Assembly: GCA_031262225.1 (NCBI GenBank)
Contig: JAISIC010000039.1
Coordinates: forward strand, 1-62,464
DNA length: 62,464 nt
Source: Ruminococcus sp.
Lineage (GTDB): Bacteria; Bacillota; Clostridia; Oscillospirales; Ruminococcaceae
Direction: 5' to 3'
Translations under genes and position numbers: made by a program
In this document: positions 8,349 to 18,185 of the stretch, piece by piece
Numbering within the stretch: the first letter of the stretch is position 1
Layout: the number at the start of each line of letters is the position of its first letter
The notes under the pieces: generated by a model
Told to the model about the DNA's origin: nothing
What the model saw: only the letters and a program-made list of their open reading frames with translations
The model's database searches: none

Positions 8349-9487
8349 AGATAACCATTATTATTATAGTTTTATCAATTCTTTTGGTAATATATATTAT
8401 AAAAAGGGCAGTAGATTATCATAAAGATCAGATAGCGATTCTGAAGCGAAAGATAGAGCTCGAACAGAAAAAGGCAGAAAAAAATCTTGAAAAACTCCAA
8501 AACCGCAAAGACACAATAAAACGCATTACAGGCAATATGTCAGAGGGTGTTGTAATGCTTGATGCTAATGCCGATATAGTTTCTGCTAACGCCTCTGCAT
8601 TGAATATATTTGATATAAAAGACGAGATAAAGGGTGTTAATATTATCGAGCTTTTACGCGAACTGAAGCTGCTCGAATACGCGCACAAGGCTGTTGAAGG
8701 CGAAACGTCCGATGCACTGATGAACAGGAACGGTCGTATTTATGATGTTCGTTTTTCGCCGTCTCAGGGTGCTTCGCAACCCCGCGGTGCGATTTTGCTG
8801 TTTCTTGATATTACAGAAAAACACGAATCGGAAAAACTGCGGCGTGAATTTTCGGCGAATGTTTCGCATGAACTTAAAACTCCGCTCACAAACATCTCCG
8901 GTAACGCGGAAATGCTTGCGGCGGGAGTAGTTTCAGAAGCAGACAAACCCGAATTTTATAATCGAATTTATGACGAATCACGACGAATGACCACCCTTGT
9001 TGATGATATTATGTACCTCTCGCGGCTTGATGAAAAATCCGAACTGCGTGAAAAAGAATCGGTTAATCTATATGAAATTTTAAGTGAAGTAAAGAAAAAT
9101 CTATCCGAAAAAGCAGAAAAGGGAAATGTTTCAATCGCAATTTGTGAAACAGACTTTTCAGTTACCGGCGATCGTAATATGCTTTATGAATTGTTTTTTA
9201 ATTTGATTGAAAATGCAGTAAAATATAATGTTGACGGAGGAAAAGTTGAAGTTATCGCTGCAAAAAATATCGTCACCATAAGCGACACAGGCATCGGTAT
9301 ACCCGAAGAATCGCTTCCGTTTATCTTCGACAGATTTTATCGTGTAGACCGATCACGCTCGAAAAAAACAGGCGGTACCGGTCTCGGGCTTGCGATTGTG
9401 AAACATATTGCCGCACTTCATAATGCGGAGATAAGCGTTAAAAGCGTTGTAAGCACGGGGACAAAAATCTATATTGTATTTAACTGA
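8345..9487 (+). CDS. phoR: Phosphate sensor histidine kinase PhoR
   Basis: A 380-residue kinase starting with TTG that overlaps the phoB stop (TTGA). A single membrane anchor (residues 3-20) is followed by a charged coiled coil (about 34-60), a PAS domain, the HisKA box ANVSHELKTPLTNI, and a HATPase with N-box (IENAVKYN), DTGIGI and GTGLGLAI. There is no second membrane segment and so no extracellular sensor loop. This fits a kinase that reads phosphate status through the Pst-PhoU complex rather than directly. It is the last gene of the operon, followed by the terminator at 9508-9532. Confidence 0.95.
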   Translation: MKITIIIIVLSILLVIYIIKRAVDYHKDQIAILKRKIELEQKKAEKNLEKLQNRKDTIKRITGNMSEGVVMLDANADIVSANASALNIFDIKDEIKGVNIIELLRELKLLEYAHKAVEGETSDALMNRNGRIYDVRFSPSQGASQPRGAILLFLDITEKHESEKLRREFSANVSHELKTPLTNISGNAEMLAAGVVSEADKPEFYNRIYDESRRMTTLVDDIMYLSRLDEKSELREKESVNLYEILSEVKKNLSEKAEKGNVSIAICETDFSVTGDRNMLYELFFNLIENAVKYNVDGGKVEVIAAKNIVTISDTGIGIPEESLPFIFDRFYRVDRSRSKKTGGTGLGLAIVKHIAALHNAEISVKSVVSTGTKIYIVFN

Positions 9488-9507
9488 ATTTGCATTTATA
9501 AAAATAA

Positions 9508-9532
9508 GCCCTCTGCTTTTTTTGCAGAGGGC
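9508..9532. terminator. Bidirectional terminator between phoR and the surface-protein gene
   Basis: A perfect 9-bp stem GCCCTCTGC / GCAGAGGGC closes a loop of seven T. It lies between two convergent genes and is flanked by A-rich sequence on the left and a short T-rich tail on the right, so it may serve both strands. Confidence 0.8.
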
Positions 9533-9542
9533 ATTTGCTTTA

Positions 9543-12500
9543 TTACACCGGTTCGGTCACGATTGTGACAATTCCGCTTCGTTTTGTGATGATTACTACA
9601 TTTCCGTCAATGATTTCTGCATCTGCTTTATACCATTTTTTCGCCTTGGTATCGAAAATCAATGCTTGAAGTTTTGTTCCGTTTTCAGCTGTGAACCCGA
9701 GTTTATCAAGTCCGACGGAAATGGTTGCCGCATTGACTCCCCAGCCGCCTTTTTGTGCTGTTTCAAAGCTTCCCAAAACTTTTGCGTTAAAGTTTTCTGC
9801 AACATAGCTTTCGGTCTGTGCGGTGCGTTTTGTTTCAAACGCAAGACCTGTGAGGATTTGCCCTGTTGCACTTGTGAGCGGGAGTGTCACTCCGCCGACA
9901 ACCTTCCCGTCGGCAACCGATGTGAGCTCAAGAGTTATTTCCAAGCCGCCTGCCGCTTCAACAAGCTGTTGAATAGTGTTCTTTGAAAGCCCTTGTGCGT
10001 TTTCGGGGATTTGAATTGTTATCGCGCTTTCGCCGCTCTCTTTGGCGATTTTAGCCGCTTCGGATACTGCCGCCGCCGTTGCCTGTGCGTTTACTGCACC
10101 CGATTCGTTTACGCCCGCCTCAACTTTAACGCCCTCGGGAGTTTCTTCAACAGTTGAAGTTACACCGTTAGGAGCTATGACCTCGACACCTGTGTCTGTC
10201 TCCTGTATATCAATCTGCGGATTCACATAAGGATTATCTGCGGCAGGAGGGGTTGCGGGAGCAGGAGGTGTAGGAGGTGCAGGGGGAGGTGTGGTTGGGA
10301 AGTAGGGAACCGACGGTGTCGAGGGTGCCGCCGGAGTTACAGGGCTCGAAGGGTCGGAAGCACTTCTGAAATTCGCCGTTATTGTAACATCTTCTGCCGG
10401 CATTGTGAATGAAGCCGGTGAGCCGCCAAGAGCCGATATACCCGAAACTGTCCAGGATACAAATTCCTGACCTCTCGGAACTGTTGCTGTAACCGTGATA
10501 ACCGTGCCGTACGCGGCGGAAGAGGGTGAAGCTGTGCCGCCGTCTACTATCACGTTATAAATAGTTGTCGGCTCAACGTATGGTGCATTGACTGTGATTT
10601 CTATTGTTCCTGTCACGCCTGTTACCGCAGTTGCCGTAATCGTAACGTTTCCGGGGTTACGTCCTGTGACAACGCCCGAACTGCTTACCACTGCAACATT
10701 CGTATCGTCCGACGACCATGAAACGTTTCTATTCACAGCGTCGCTTGGCTGTACATCTGCTGAAAGTGTAATTTGCTCGCCGACTGTCACTTCGCTGCTG
10801 CCCGAGATTGTAACCGATTCTGCTATCGCCGGCTCGGGAGGATAATCCGACAAATCGGGGTCTATTATAATGATTGTAAATATTTCGATATAAGGATTTC
10901 CTCCCCCTAAGCCGTTCGCTATCGTTGCAGTGAGCGTTGCTGTTCCCGGCACGCTTCCTGCATCGAACTGATTTCCTGTAAATGTTGCTTCTGTACCTCC
11001 ATCGTCAAATGACCAAGATATGGTTTGATTTGTTGCATTATCCGGTATAACAGATCCGTAAATAGGGTAGCTATGGTAAATATATTCAATGTACGATACG
11101 GCTCCTATCCCTGTTACCGGAACAAACGGTGTCGGTGCTTCTGTAATCGTAATCGAAACATGCGGATCAACGCCGATGTCTGCATCGAATGTTAGAGTTA
11201 CAGATTCTGTCATAAGCGAATCAAGATAAGAAGTGTTGATTGTGTAAACGTTGGAGTTTATGGGGCTTACAGTATAATCCAATCCCTCTGTCAGCCCCGT
11301 TATGCCTGTGAAAGTGTGTCCGTTCGGCGTGACAGTAACATAAATTGCACCGCTTACGGTCTGTGTGTATGTCGAAGAGCTTGCACTTGCCGTCGCATCT
11401 GCAAGGACTATTACCGCGGCAACAGAGCTTGTCGCCGTTGCTATTGTCTCGCCGTCTACAGCCGCGTTTGTGTTGGTTATGACACAGTAATAATAAACGG
11501 TTCCGACTGTGTTTGTCGGCGGTGTATAGGTTGCGTATGTCTGACCTGCGATTTCTGAACCGTCCTCTGTTTCGCCGGTTGCAGTTGAATACCATTGATA
11601 TGTCAAATCTCCGCCGTCTGAAACGCTTGCCGAGACGGAAAGAGCGGTCGGTGTGCCGCCGATAGGATAGGTTGCATTTTGCGGTGGTAAAGTAATGCTC
11701 GGTGTCTGTGCGTTTGTGAGGTCTTTATAAACCGCAACCGTTAGCCCTGTTGTTGTGATATCATAAGCACCGAAATCGGCAACTTCAACTGTGACATTTT
11801 CCGCCGCGGTCACGGAAGTAAGCCCGATTGTATATCTTGTGCCCGAGCCGGAAAGAGTGCCTTTTGTTGCCGTTCCTGTGCCGGTTGTAATAGTAATATC
11901 ATTGGCAGTAAGCCCTGTTACAGATTGGCTGAATGTTATTACAATCCCTGTGCTGTCAGTGGTTCCGACAACACCGCCGGTTTGTTCTGCTGTGAAGGTG
12001 ACGTCGGGGCGGTTATCTTTATTCACCGTCACGCTTTGGGTGCCGTCATTGATGATAAAGCCATCCTTTTCCACTGTGACTGAAACGGTGTCGCCCTGCT
12101 CAAAAATCGAATCATCCGTGCCTGTTATGTCCGATATTTCAAGTGTATAAACACCGGTATCGGTTCTTGCAAGCATCCCTCTTGTCGCTCCTGTCACCGT
12201 TATGTCCGAAGCCTCTAAACCTGTAATATCACTGTCAAATGTCAAAGTCAAAACAGTTGTATCAGCCGTTCCGCTTGTGCCGTTTGCTTCTAAATCATAG
12301 AAAGTTACTTCGGTTGGCGGATCGTTAATTGTCTGCCCTGTGAGACTATACTCATTTGCAACGCGGTAATTATTCGCCTTTGCCGTGATAAGCAATGTAA
12401 TTGATACAGTAACAGTTTTGCCGGTTCCGGCTAAATAATCATTACCATAACTGCCTGCCATGGTGTAGTCGGTTGACGGAATTAATTCGTCAATATCGCC

Positions 12501-15500
12501 GTCTAAAGTAACCCTTGTGACGTTTGCCGAAGATGTATCGTCTTGGGCTTTCGCCGCAACTGTTGCTCCTGTGATTGTTAAAGCTTTTCGAGCGATTGTG
12601 TAGTTACCGAGTTCAATTGTCGTATCGGCATATTCCGAACCGCCGCTTATTTCTGCCATGACTGTATATGTCCCTGCGTTTGTCGGAACTGTAGTACTAC
12701 CGTTATATTTAACTGTAATTGTTCCTGCCTGTGCTTCGGTTAATTCGTCAAAGGTAACTTCGCCGATACCCTGTGCAGAGCCGTTGTAAATATGATCGTC
12801 GGGAATGTCGAATTCGAGATGTGTGTTTTTGTTGATTGCATTTCTCACAACCGTAACCCCCGGAACGGGGATAAAACCGCTGCCGTTATGATAGAAGTAT
12901 ATAAATCCACTAGCACCGTTGTTGACCTGTTGACGTGTTCCATCAGAATAAGAATATTTTATACCGCTTTGTCCGTTTTCATATGCCCACAAAACGTTGA
13001 TACTATCTAATGCGGTTACACTCATACTTGATTTTTTAATATCATAATCTGTTCCGACACCATATGTTGTATCTTGTGATTTATCCCATGATATAAGAAG
13101 CGAGGGGCTGCCTATACCATCGCTGTTGGGTTGTCTGTCTATTACATTGTTTGCTGCATCTGAATACCCGAATATCAAACCGTTATTAGTAATTCTGGTG
13201 ATATTTGATCCTTGAATTGCGTAACCGTCTGCCGCGATAAGTCTACCTAAATTATAAATCGCATAACCGCCGCTTATTTTTATCAGCGGTTTTGTCATTC
13301 CTGCTGCGGCTGTTAAGTCAACATACCAGTTTACACTTGTGACTTTTTCGTTCAAATTAATAACTATGCTATCATTAATTGTTAAGGGTGAGCCTATAAC
13401 TGTAAGCAAAGATTTATTCCCTGCGTTTCCAAGAGCCGTTATCGCCGCCGCGATTTCCGCGTTTGCATCTGTGACGTTCAATCCCGAAATGTCGATTGTG
13501 TCTTGAAGTGCTGTAACGTTAACACCCGATACAGGGAAGAACACCGAATCGCCCGCTGAATATTTATCTGTAAATTGAATACCGGAAACGCGGTCTTTTA
13601 TATCCCAACGAACACTTCCGCTGTAACTATTTGTGTGGGCAAAATCAAGGTTTTCGGTGCTGTATTGATCATATGAGGTTATAGGGGGTGGTGTACCGGC
13701 TTTACTGTTCCAAGCGACTATTACAGCTCCGCTTGCACATGTAACGCCGCCTGTAGCGTTGGCAAAACCGCCTGAACCGGTTGCCGCATCAGCTTTACAG
13801 AAAACATCTATATTATAGATAAAGATTCTGCTTGCCGATTGAAGCGCTGTTCCGTACGGGACCTCGATTGTGCTACCGGATTTGATGTTTATTTGACCGG
13901 CGGAATAAATCGCTTTGCCGCCTTCGACAGTTGCTTCAATCGCCGCGTTTGTGACTTCAATAAGCCCTGTGCCGGCGTTGTTTATTCCTATATCATCGGC
14001 AACGGAAATTTCGCCGCCCTTGATGTTGATTTTAACCGTCCCGATTGCGGCAATACCGTCACCGTCAGCGTTTTTGATATATCCGCCGTTCATATTAAAT
14101 GTTCCGGAACCGGAAAGGGTAAGTAAATCCGCATCAAATTCGCTTGCCGCCTCTGTGCTTGCCGACCAGTTAAGGGTTTTCTCATTCGGAATTGAAAGTG
14201 TAATGCCTTCCGCTAATGCAGTGTTAGTTCCGGTAACCATTACTAAATCGAAAGTATTGAAAGCCGTTGCAACAGCAGAGGCAATCTCTGCTGACGTTTT
14301 ACCGTTTATGATGACTGTATCGCTTGACGTGATAACATTCTGTCCGGTTATGGGAATAAAGCCTGTGTTTGCTCCGTTTGTATAGCTGATACCCGTTGTT
14401 TCTTCTGCTCCTTCTCCTACTGTAGCCCAAACTGCCCTGACACCATCTGTTTTCGGCAACCAGTAAATATCTGTTGAATAGCCGTTTGCATAGGAGCCCC
14501 TGTCGGTCGACGGATTAAAGCCGACAACCATACCATTACCGGTGACTGCAAGTGTGGCATACGAGACTATATTATTGCTTTTGCTGGCATATACCAAACC
14601 GCCTGTGACGCTGACGTTCTTGCCTGCGGCTCCCCAAATTGCCGGACGACTGTTAGTTGAAGCCTTAACAGTTCCGCCGCTCACCGTAACATCGCCTTCA
14701 GTATAAATCGCTCCCCACGGTGCATAAACTTCGCCGCCCGAAATATTTATTTCTTTGAAATCGCCGTCAATAGCAAAGAAGCCATCGCCGGTATTTGTAA
14801 CCGTTCCGCCCGATATATTCACTATATTTGTGTTTCCGGTACCATATGCGTTCGTGAATAATGTCCCGCTGTTGCTGCTTGTCACCGTTGCGTCATTACG
14901 TATATTTATCACATTTCCGCCGTCAAAGAGATAAACTGCAACTCCGTGATTTGATATTGTACCGCCGTTTATATTCAGTTCGTTGTTTTCGTTGAGATAA
15001 ATTTGCCCGTTTAAAGTGCCGCCGTTAATGTTTATTGTGTTATGATCATTCGCTGAAATTGCATCTCTGTATACTGCAACGCCATCATTATCGGCATCAC
15101 CTGTGATTGTTCCGCCGTTTATGTTGACGGTTTTATAATCGGAAACATAGATAGCATCATGTGCTCCGTACGCCTTAATCTTGGCATCGCCGCTGACTGT
15201 AAGTGTTTCTCTTGCTCTGGTGCCATCATTACCGGTAGTTTCCATACGTATGGCGTAAAAATTATAGGCAATAATTTCGCCGCCGGTTATTTCAATATTA
15301 CCGTTTGTCTCAATCGCCGGTTCGGTGGAAAGATTATCGTTTTCGCAATGAATTATTCCGCCGCTGACTTTAATATTAACAGCTTTTGATACATTATAGA
15401 TTCCAAAGCTGTTGTTATATATTCCCCCGCCGTCAGCCAATTCAAATGTACCGCCGGTTGAACGAGAATCTATGCGTATGTAAGTGCCGTTTAATTCTGC

Positions 15501-15785
15501 CTGCCATTTGACGGTTACGCCGGGACGTAGTAATATGGTGGGAGCATCGAATGTATCTTGATCATAATTAAATTCACCCGTAACGGTAACAGTGCCGCCT
15601 GAAACCGATGCACGCCCGATAGCATTGTTTATCGGCGCTTCAAGCTGATCAACAGTTGTTATAGAATAATCGTTTATATTAAGTGTTTCAGTATATTCAG
15701 CCGCAAACGATGTAAACGGCACAGCCATTAGCATTATGCTTATCGACAAAGTCAGAGATAAAATTTTCTTGAAAAGATGTTTCAT
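9543..15785 (-). CDS. Giant secreted multidomain surface protein (beta-helix, MBG, Ig-like and repeat domains)
   Basis: A 2080-residue protein with a Sec signal peptide (residues 1-29, cleavage near SFAAE). Residues of about 30-430 hold repeated short motifs such as INGGTI and VSGGTV, expected of a right-handed beta-helix. Further on come MBG/YDG-like modules (about 1010-1150), two GLxAxDITVT modules, an Ig-like region with LTYQWYS, a Big_2-like domain (SWSSDDTNVAVVSSSGVVTG, about 1650), a repeat ending ITANF, a Pro-rich linker (about 1805-1850), and a 230-residue C-terminal domain shared with the next gene. No LPXTG, SLH or choline-binding anchor is visible. It is probably displayed at the surface, with adhesion or glycan binding as candidate roles. 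It follows the 722-aa gene by 14 bases, probably in one transcript. Confidence 0.88.
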   Translation of the reverse strand: MKHLFKKILSLTLSISIMLMAVPFTSFAAEYTETLNINDYSITTVDQLEAPINNAIGRASVSGGTVTVTGEFNYDQDTFDAPTILLRPGVTVKWQAELNGTYIRIDSRSTGGTFELADGGGIYNNSFGIYNVSKAVNIKVSGGIIHCENDNLSTEPAIETNGNIEITGGEIIAYNFYAIRMETTGNDGTRARETLTVSGDAKIKAYGAHDAIYVSDYKTVNINGGTITGDADNDGVAVYRDAISANDHNTININGGTLNGQIYLNENNELNINGGTISNHGVAVYLFDGGNVINIRNDATVTSSNSGTLFTNAYGTGNTNIVNISGGTVTNTGDGFFAIDGDFKEINISGGEVYAPWGAIYTEGDVTVSGGTVKASTNSRPAIWGAAGKNVSVTGGLVYASKSNNIVSYATLAVTGNGMVVGFNPSTDRGSYANGYSTDIYWLPKTDGVRAVWATVGEGAEETTGISYTNGANTGFIPITGQNVITSSDTVIINGKTSAEIASAVATAFNTFDLVMVTGTNTALAEGITLSIPNEKTLNWSASTEAASEFDADLLTLSGSGTFNMNGGYIKNADGDGIAAIGTVKINIKGGEISVADDIGINNAGTGLIEVTNAAIEATVEGGKAIYSAGQINIKSGSTIEVPYGTALQSASRIFIYNIDVFCKADAATGSGGFANATGGVTCASGAVIVAWNSKAGTPPPITSYDQYSTENLDFAHTNSYSGSVRWDIKDRVSGIQFTDKYSAGDSVFFPVSGVNVTALQDTIDISGLNVTDANAEIAAAITALGNAGNKSLLTVIGSPLTINDSIVINLNEKVTSVNWYVDLTAAAGMTKPLIKISGGYAIYNLGRLIAADGYAIQGSNITRITNNGLIFGYSDAANNVIDRQPNSDGIGSPSLLISWDKSQDTTYGVGTDYDIKKSSMSVTALDSINVLWAYENGQSGIKYSYSDGTRQQVNNGASGFIYFYHNGSGFIPVPGVTVVRNAINKNTHLEFDIPDDHIYNGSAQGIGEVTFDELTEAQAGTITVKYNGSTTVPTNAGTYTVMAEISGGSEYADTTIELGNYTIARKALTITGATVAAKAQDDTSSANVTRVTLDGDIDELIPSTDYTMAGSYGNDYLAGTGKTVTVSITLLITAKANNYRVANEYSLTGQTINDPPTEVTFYDLEANGTSGTADTTVLTLTFDSDITGLEASDITVTGATRGMLARTDTGVYTLEISDITGTDDSIFEQGDTVSVTVEKDGFIINDGTQSVTVNKDNRPDVTFTAEQTGGVVGTTDSTGIVITFSQSVTGLTANDITITTGTGTATKGTLSGSGTRYTIGLTSVTAAENVTVEVADFGAYDITTTGLTVAVYKDLTNAQTPSITLPPQNATYPIGGTPTALSVSASVSDGGDLTYQWYSTATGETEDGSEIAGQTYATYTPPTNTVGTVYYYCVITNTNAAVDGETIATATSSVAAVIVLADATASASSSTYTQTVSGAIYVTVTPNGHTFTGITGLTEGLDYTVSPINSNVYTINTSYLDSLMTESVTLTFDADIGVDPHVSITITEAPTPFVPVTGIGAVSYIEYIYHSYPIYGSVIPDNATNQTISWSFDDGGTEATFTGNQFDAGSVPGTATLTATIANGLGGGNPYIEIFTIIIIDPDLSDYPPEPAIAESVTISGSSEVTVGEQITLSADVQPSDAVNRNVSWSSDDTNVAVVSSSGVVTGRNPGNVTITATAVTGVTGTIEITVNAPYVEPTTIYNVIVDGGTASPSSAAYGTVITVTATVPRGQEFVSWTVSGISALGGSPASFTMPAEDVTITANFRSASDPSSPVTPAAPSTPSVPYFPTTPPPAPPTPPAPATPPAADNPYVNPQIDIQETDTGVEVIAPNGVTSTVEETPEGVKVEAGVNESGAVNAQATAAAVSEAAKIAKESGESAITIQIPENAQGLSKNTIQQLVEAAGGLEITLELTSVADGKVVGGVTLPLTSATGQILTGLAFETKRTAQTESYVAENFNAKVLGSFETAQKGGWGVNAATISVGLDKLGFTAENGTKLQALIFDTKAKKWYKADAEIIDGNVVIITKRSGIVTIVTEPV

Positions 15786-15799
15786 AGTTTCTCCTTAAA

Positions 15800-17968
15800 C
15801 TAATTTACCGAATATGCCGTGAAGCTGACTATGCCGGTGCGTGATGTCTTGAAAACTGCCATGCCGTTTTTGACTGTCACAGGTGATTCATACCACCTTT
15901 TTTCGGCTGTGTCGTATACAACCGCATAAAGGAGTTCGTCGGAGAAGCTTTCGATTCCGAGCTTTTCAATGTCAAGGGTTATTGTCGCAATCGCACCCCA
16001 TCCACCTCTTTGAGCGGTTTCAAAGCCGCCTAAAGCATCGATGTTCCATCGGCTCTCAATATAATTTCCGATCTGTGAGGTGCGTGTTGTGTCGGTGGTT
16101 ACGCTTGTTAAAATCTGTCCCGAATCGCGTGTTATGGGAAGAGCCATAGTGCCTATCTCTTCGCCGTCAAGGGTGAGAGCGAAAGACAGGGTTACGGGTG
16201 TGTCCTGTGCACCGCAGATGATCTTTTGAACTGCGGTTTTTGAAAGCCCTTTCGCACCGGACGGGACATTCACGGTGAGGAATTTATATCCTTTTTCTTT
16301 GACGATTCTCGCCCCCAAACAAGCCGCCGCTGCTGTGGAGTGGGTGTTCACCGAACCGGTCGGGTTCACCCCAGCTTTAACGAAAACTCCGTTTGCCGTT
16401 TCGATAACCATTGCTTTCACCCCCGTTTTTGAAGTAACCTCTTTGCCATCCGGCGAAATGGTTATGTCTTTATTTATGCATGGCGGGAAGTCATAATCTA
16501 TCGGTTCGGGAGCAGGTTTGGGTGCGGGCGGGGGAGAGTATGAAGATGAATATGAGGATGAGTATGAGGGGGTGGAAGGTGCCGGAGGCTTCGGATCGGA
16601 TGAAGAGGGAGCCGCAGGTCTTTGGCGAATAGTCAGAACGCCATCATTTTCCGGCTCCGCTTCCCATGCAGTATAATTACACGCCGTAGGACGCTCATGC
16701 TCATAAAGATATATGTTGTATGTACCGGGTGTATTTGTATTAGGAATATCAACTGTAAATACCGGTTCATCGACCCATTCATCAGTGCCGTAAAGCGTTG
16801 ATGATTCGGTAAGAGTATATGGCGAAGGGGGATCATTAACTGTTTCATATTCATAAAAATAAATCTTATAGGCAAAATCAGGCAACGGGTCACCGGCATA
16901 GATTGTAACATCTTCTGCTCGAACCTCAAAGTATCTGGTATAAACATAAACATCGTAAGAAGTTGTTGCTTCGGCATAAGTAGCGTCTGCGGCTTTTGTA
17001 GCCGTGATAGTGGCTATTCCGTACGAAGTCCATGTTTGGCCATCTATGTAATCACCGCCCAAAGTACCGGGAATGCGGTGTATACCATTAATGGTAACTG
17101 TGCCGTACTCATCTACCGATGCTATATTCGGTTGACTGCTTGAATATGTAATTGTGCCCGAGCCCGCACCGCCCGATGCAGTGTTAGTGAAATCGGCGTC
17201 ACCGTAAGAGACTTCCTTATCTTCCGTCTCAGTAAAAGCGATTGTCTGGCTTAAGAGACCCGTAGCAACAACATTAATCGTTTGTGTGGCATCCTGATAA
17301 TTCGGGGAACTCATGGTAACCGTCACAGTTGCAGTCTGTCCAATGCTTGAAGTAGCATTTGTGTTTATGGTTACAGTACTGCCTGAAACGCTGACACTGC
17401 TTATAATATTGTTAGAATCGGTACCCTCTACAGCAGAATAGGTACGTGTGCCGGTGTCTTGGTTTGTCAGAGCGGTAGCAGGATTTCCATAAAGCGAAAC
17501 GCCGTAAAAAGAACTGCCTGACATATCATAGGTAATTGTATCGTCAACGCCGGCTCTTGTCTGCAAATTAACAGGATCTGTTTGTCCTCCGTCAATCTGA
17601 TTCATCGCTATTGTATATGTTGCACCGGAAACCGTACTACGTTCATCCATTCCCGACGTGCAAGTTATCTGCACAATAATTTGTTTGCCGACATCGGAAG
17701 GAGTTATAGTGTAGGTCGATCCTGTTCCGAGTTCTTCAAGAGTGGTATATCTCCATACATACGAAACTGAAGAGGGGTCAATTCCGTCTTGCGAAACAAT
17801 ATCAGATATATCTGCCGTTAAGGTATTGTTGGTGAATGCGTTGCCGGTGATTGTCACGTTTCCTGTTAATGGATCCCCGTACGCCGAAACCTTAATCGCC
17901 GGCAAAATCGGCAACAATACCGCAAATGCAAGCAATATTACCATTATTTGTTTATATAATCTTTTCAT
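15800..17968 (-). CDS. Secreted surface protein sharing the C-terminal domain of its neighbour
   Basis: A 722-residue protein with a Sec signal peptide (residues 1-29, ending KVSAYG). The middle contains beta-rich Ig-like/MBG-type modules (for example ATYTIAMNQIDGGQ and ITYSSSQPNIASVDEYGTV). A linker of Pro, Ser and Tyr (about 455-490, with repeated SSSY) precedes a C-terminal domain at about 495-722. That domain matches the 2080-aa neighbour in GLSK, GQILT, RTxQ, FETAQ-GGWG and K-WY positions. No known wall anchor is seen. The promoter at 18009-18037 lies upstream and the gene ends 14 bases before the giant gene, suggesting co-expression. Confidence 0.87.
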   Translation of the reverse strand: MKRLYKQIMVILLAFAVLLPILPAIKVSAYGDPLTGNVTITGNAFTNNTLTADISDIVSQDGIDPSSVSYVWRYTTLEELGTGSTYTITPSDVGKQIIVQITCTSGMDERSTVSGATYTIAMNQIDGGQTDPVNLQTRAGVDDTITYDMSGSSFYGVSLYGNPATALTNQDTGTRTYSAVEGTDSNNIISSVSVSGSTVTINTNATSSIGQTATVTVTMSSPNYQDATQTINVVATGLLSQTIAFTETEDKEVSYGDADFTNTASGGAGSGTITYSSSQPNIASVDEYGTVTINGIHRIPGTLGGDYIDGQTWTSYGIATITATKAADATYAEATTSYDVYVYTRYFEVRAEDVTIYAGDPLPDFAYKIYFYEYETVNDPPSPYTLTESSTLYGTDEWVDEPVFTVDIPNTNTPGTYNIYLYEHERPTACNYTAWEAEPENDGVLTIRQRPAAPSSSDPKPPAPSTPSYSSSYSSSYSPPPAPKPAPEPIDYDFPPCINKDITISPDGKEVTSKTGVKAMVIETANGVFVKAGVNPTGSVNTHSTAAAACLGARIVKEKGYKFLTVNVPSGAKGLSKTAVQKIICGAQDTPVTLSFALTLDGEEIGTMALPITRDSGQILTSVTTDTTRTSQIGNYIESRWNIDALGGFETAQRGGWGAIATITLDIEKLGIESFSDELLYAVVYDTAEKRWYESPVTVKNGMAVFKTSRTGIVSFTAYSVN

Positions 17969-18008
17969 AATTCTCCTTCAAAACAGGACATATTTCTAAC
18001 CATTTATA

Positions 18009-18037
18009 ATTATATCAAAAATCAGCCGCATTTTCAA
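18009..18037 (-). promoter_or_regulatory. Promoter of the surface-protein operon
   Basis: The minus strand reads TTGAAA (18032-18037), a 17-base spacer and TATAAT (18009-18014), aimed at the 722-aa gene. Confidence 0.6.
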
Positions 18038-18061
18038 ATCCTTTCACGACACCTTGCTTCA

Positions 18062-18074
18062 CCTGTGACACAGG
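18062..18074. promoter_or_regulatory. Perfect palindrome in the divergent intergenic region
   Basis: CCTGTG-A-CACAGG is a perfect 13-base palindrome. It lies between the surface-protein promoter and the LytTR-operon promoter, about 25 bases upstream of the former's -35 element. It is a candidate operator for either direction; the bound protein is unknown. Confidence 0.4.
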
Positions 18075-18133
18075 GTTTGCGAACTGTTTCGTGTATTTCG
18101 CGACAATTAAGCTGATTTTCCTTAAAAAAGCAG

Positions 18134-18162
18134 TTGAAAAATAAAACAGAAAATGCTATAAT
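18134..18162 (+). promoter_or_regulatory. Extended -10 promoter of the LytTR/kinase operon
   Basis: TTGAAA (18134-18139), 17 bases, then TGC-TATAAT (-10 at 18157-18162). Transcription should begin near 18169, downstream of the ATG codons at 18165 and 18168. This supports the GTG at 18186 as the start of the next gene. Confidence 0.75.
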
Positions 18163-18185
18163 GTATGATGAAGGGAAGTGTCAAG

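Noticed and set aside
11221..11595. Minus-strand ORF rich in Arg, Cys and Asn
   Set aside because: Out-of-frame reading of the surface protein; composition is not protein-like and no start signal is present.
9474..15389. Many plus-strand ORFs across the giant surface gene
   Set aside because: They are shadows of a repetitive Thr/Val/Gly-rich reading frame; translations are low-complexity or Cys-rich without any family signature.
14690..15620. CRISPR-like repetition in the surface gene
   Set aside because: The repeats code beta-helix turns (INGGT, VSGGT), vary in length and sequence, and have no unique equal-length spacers.
9543..17968. Sortase or SLH anchoring of the two surface proteins
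   Set aside because: I looked for LPXTG-like motifs, a C-terminal hydrophobic tail and SLH repeats and found none.
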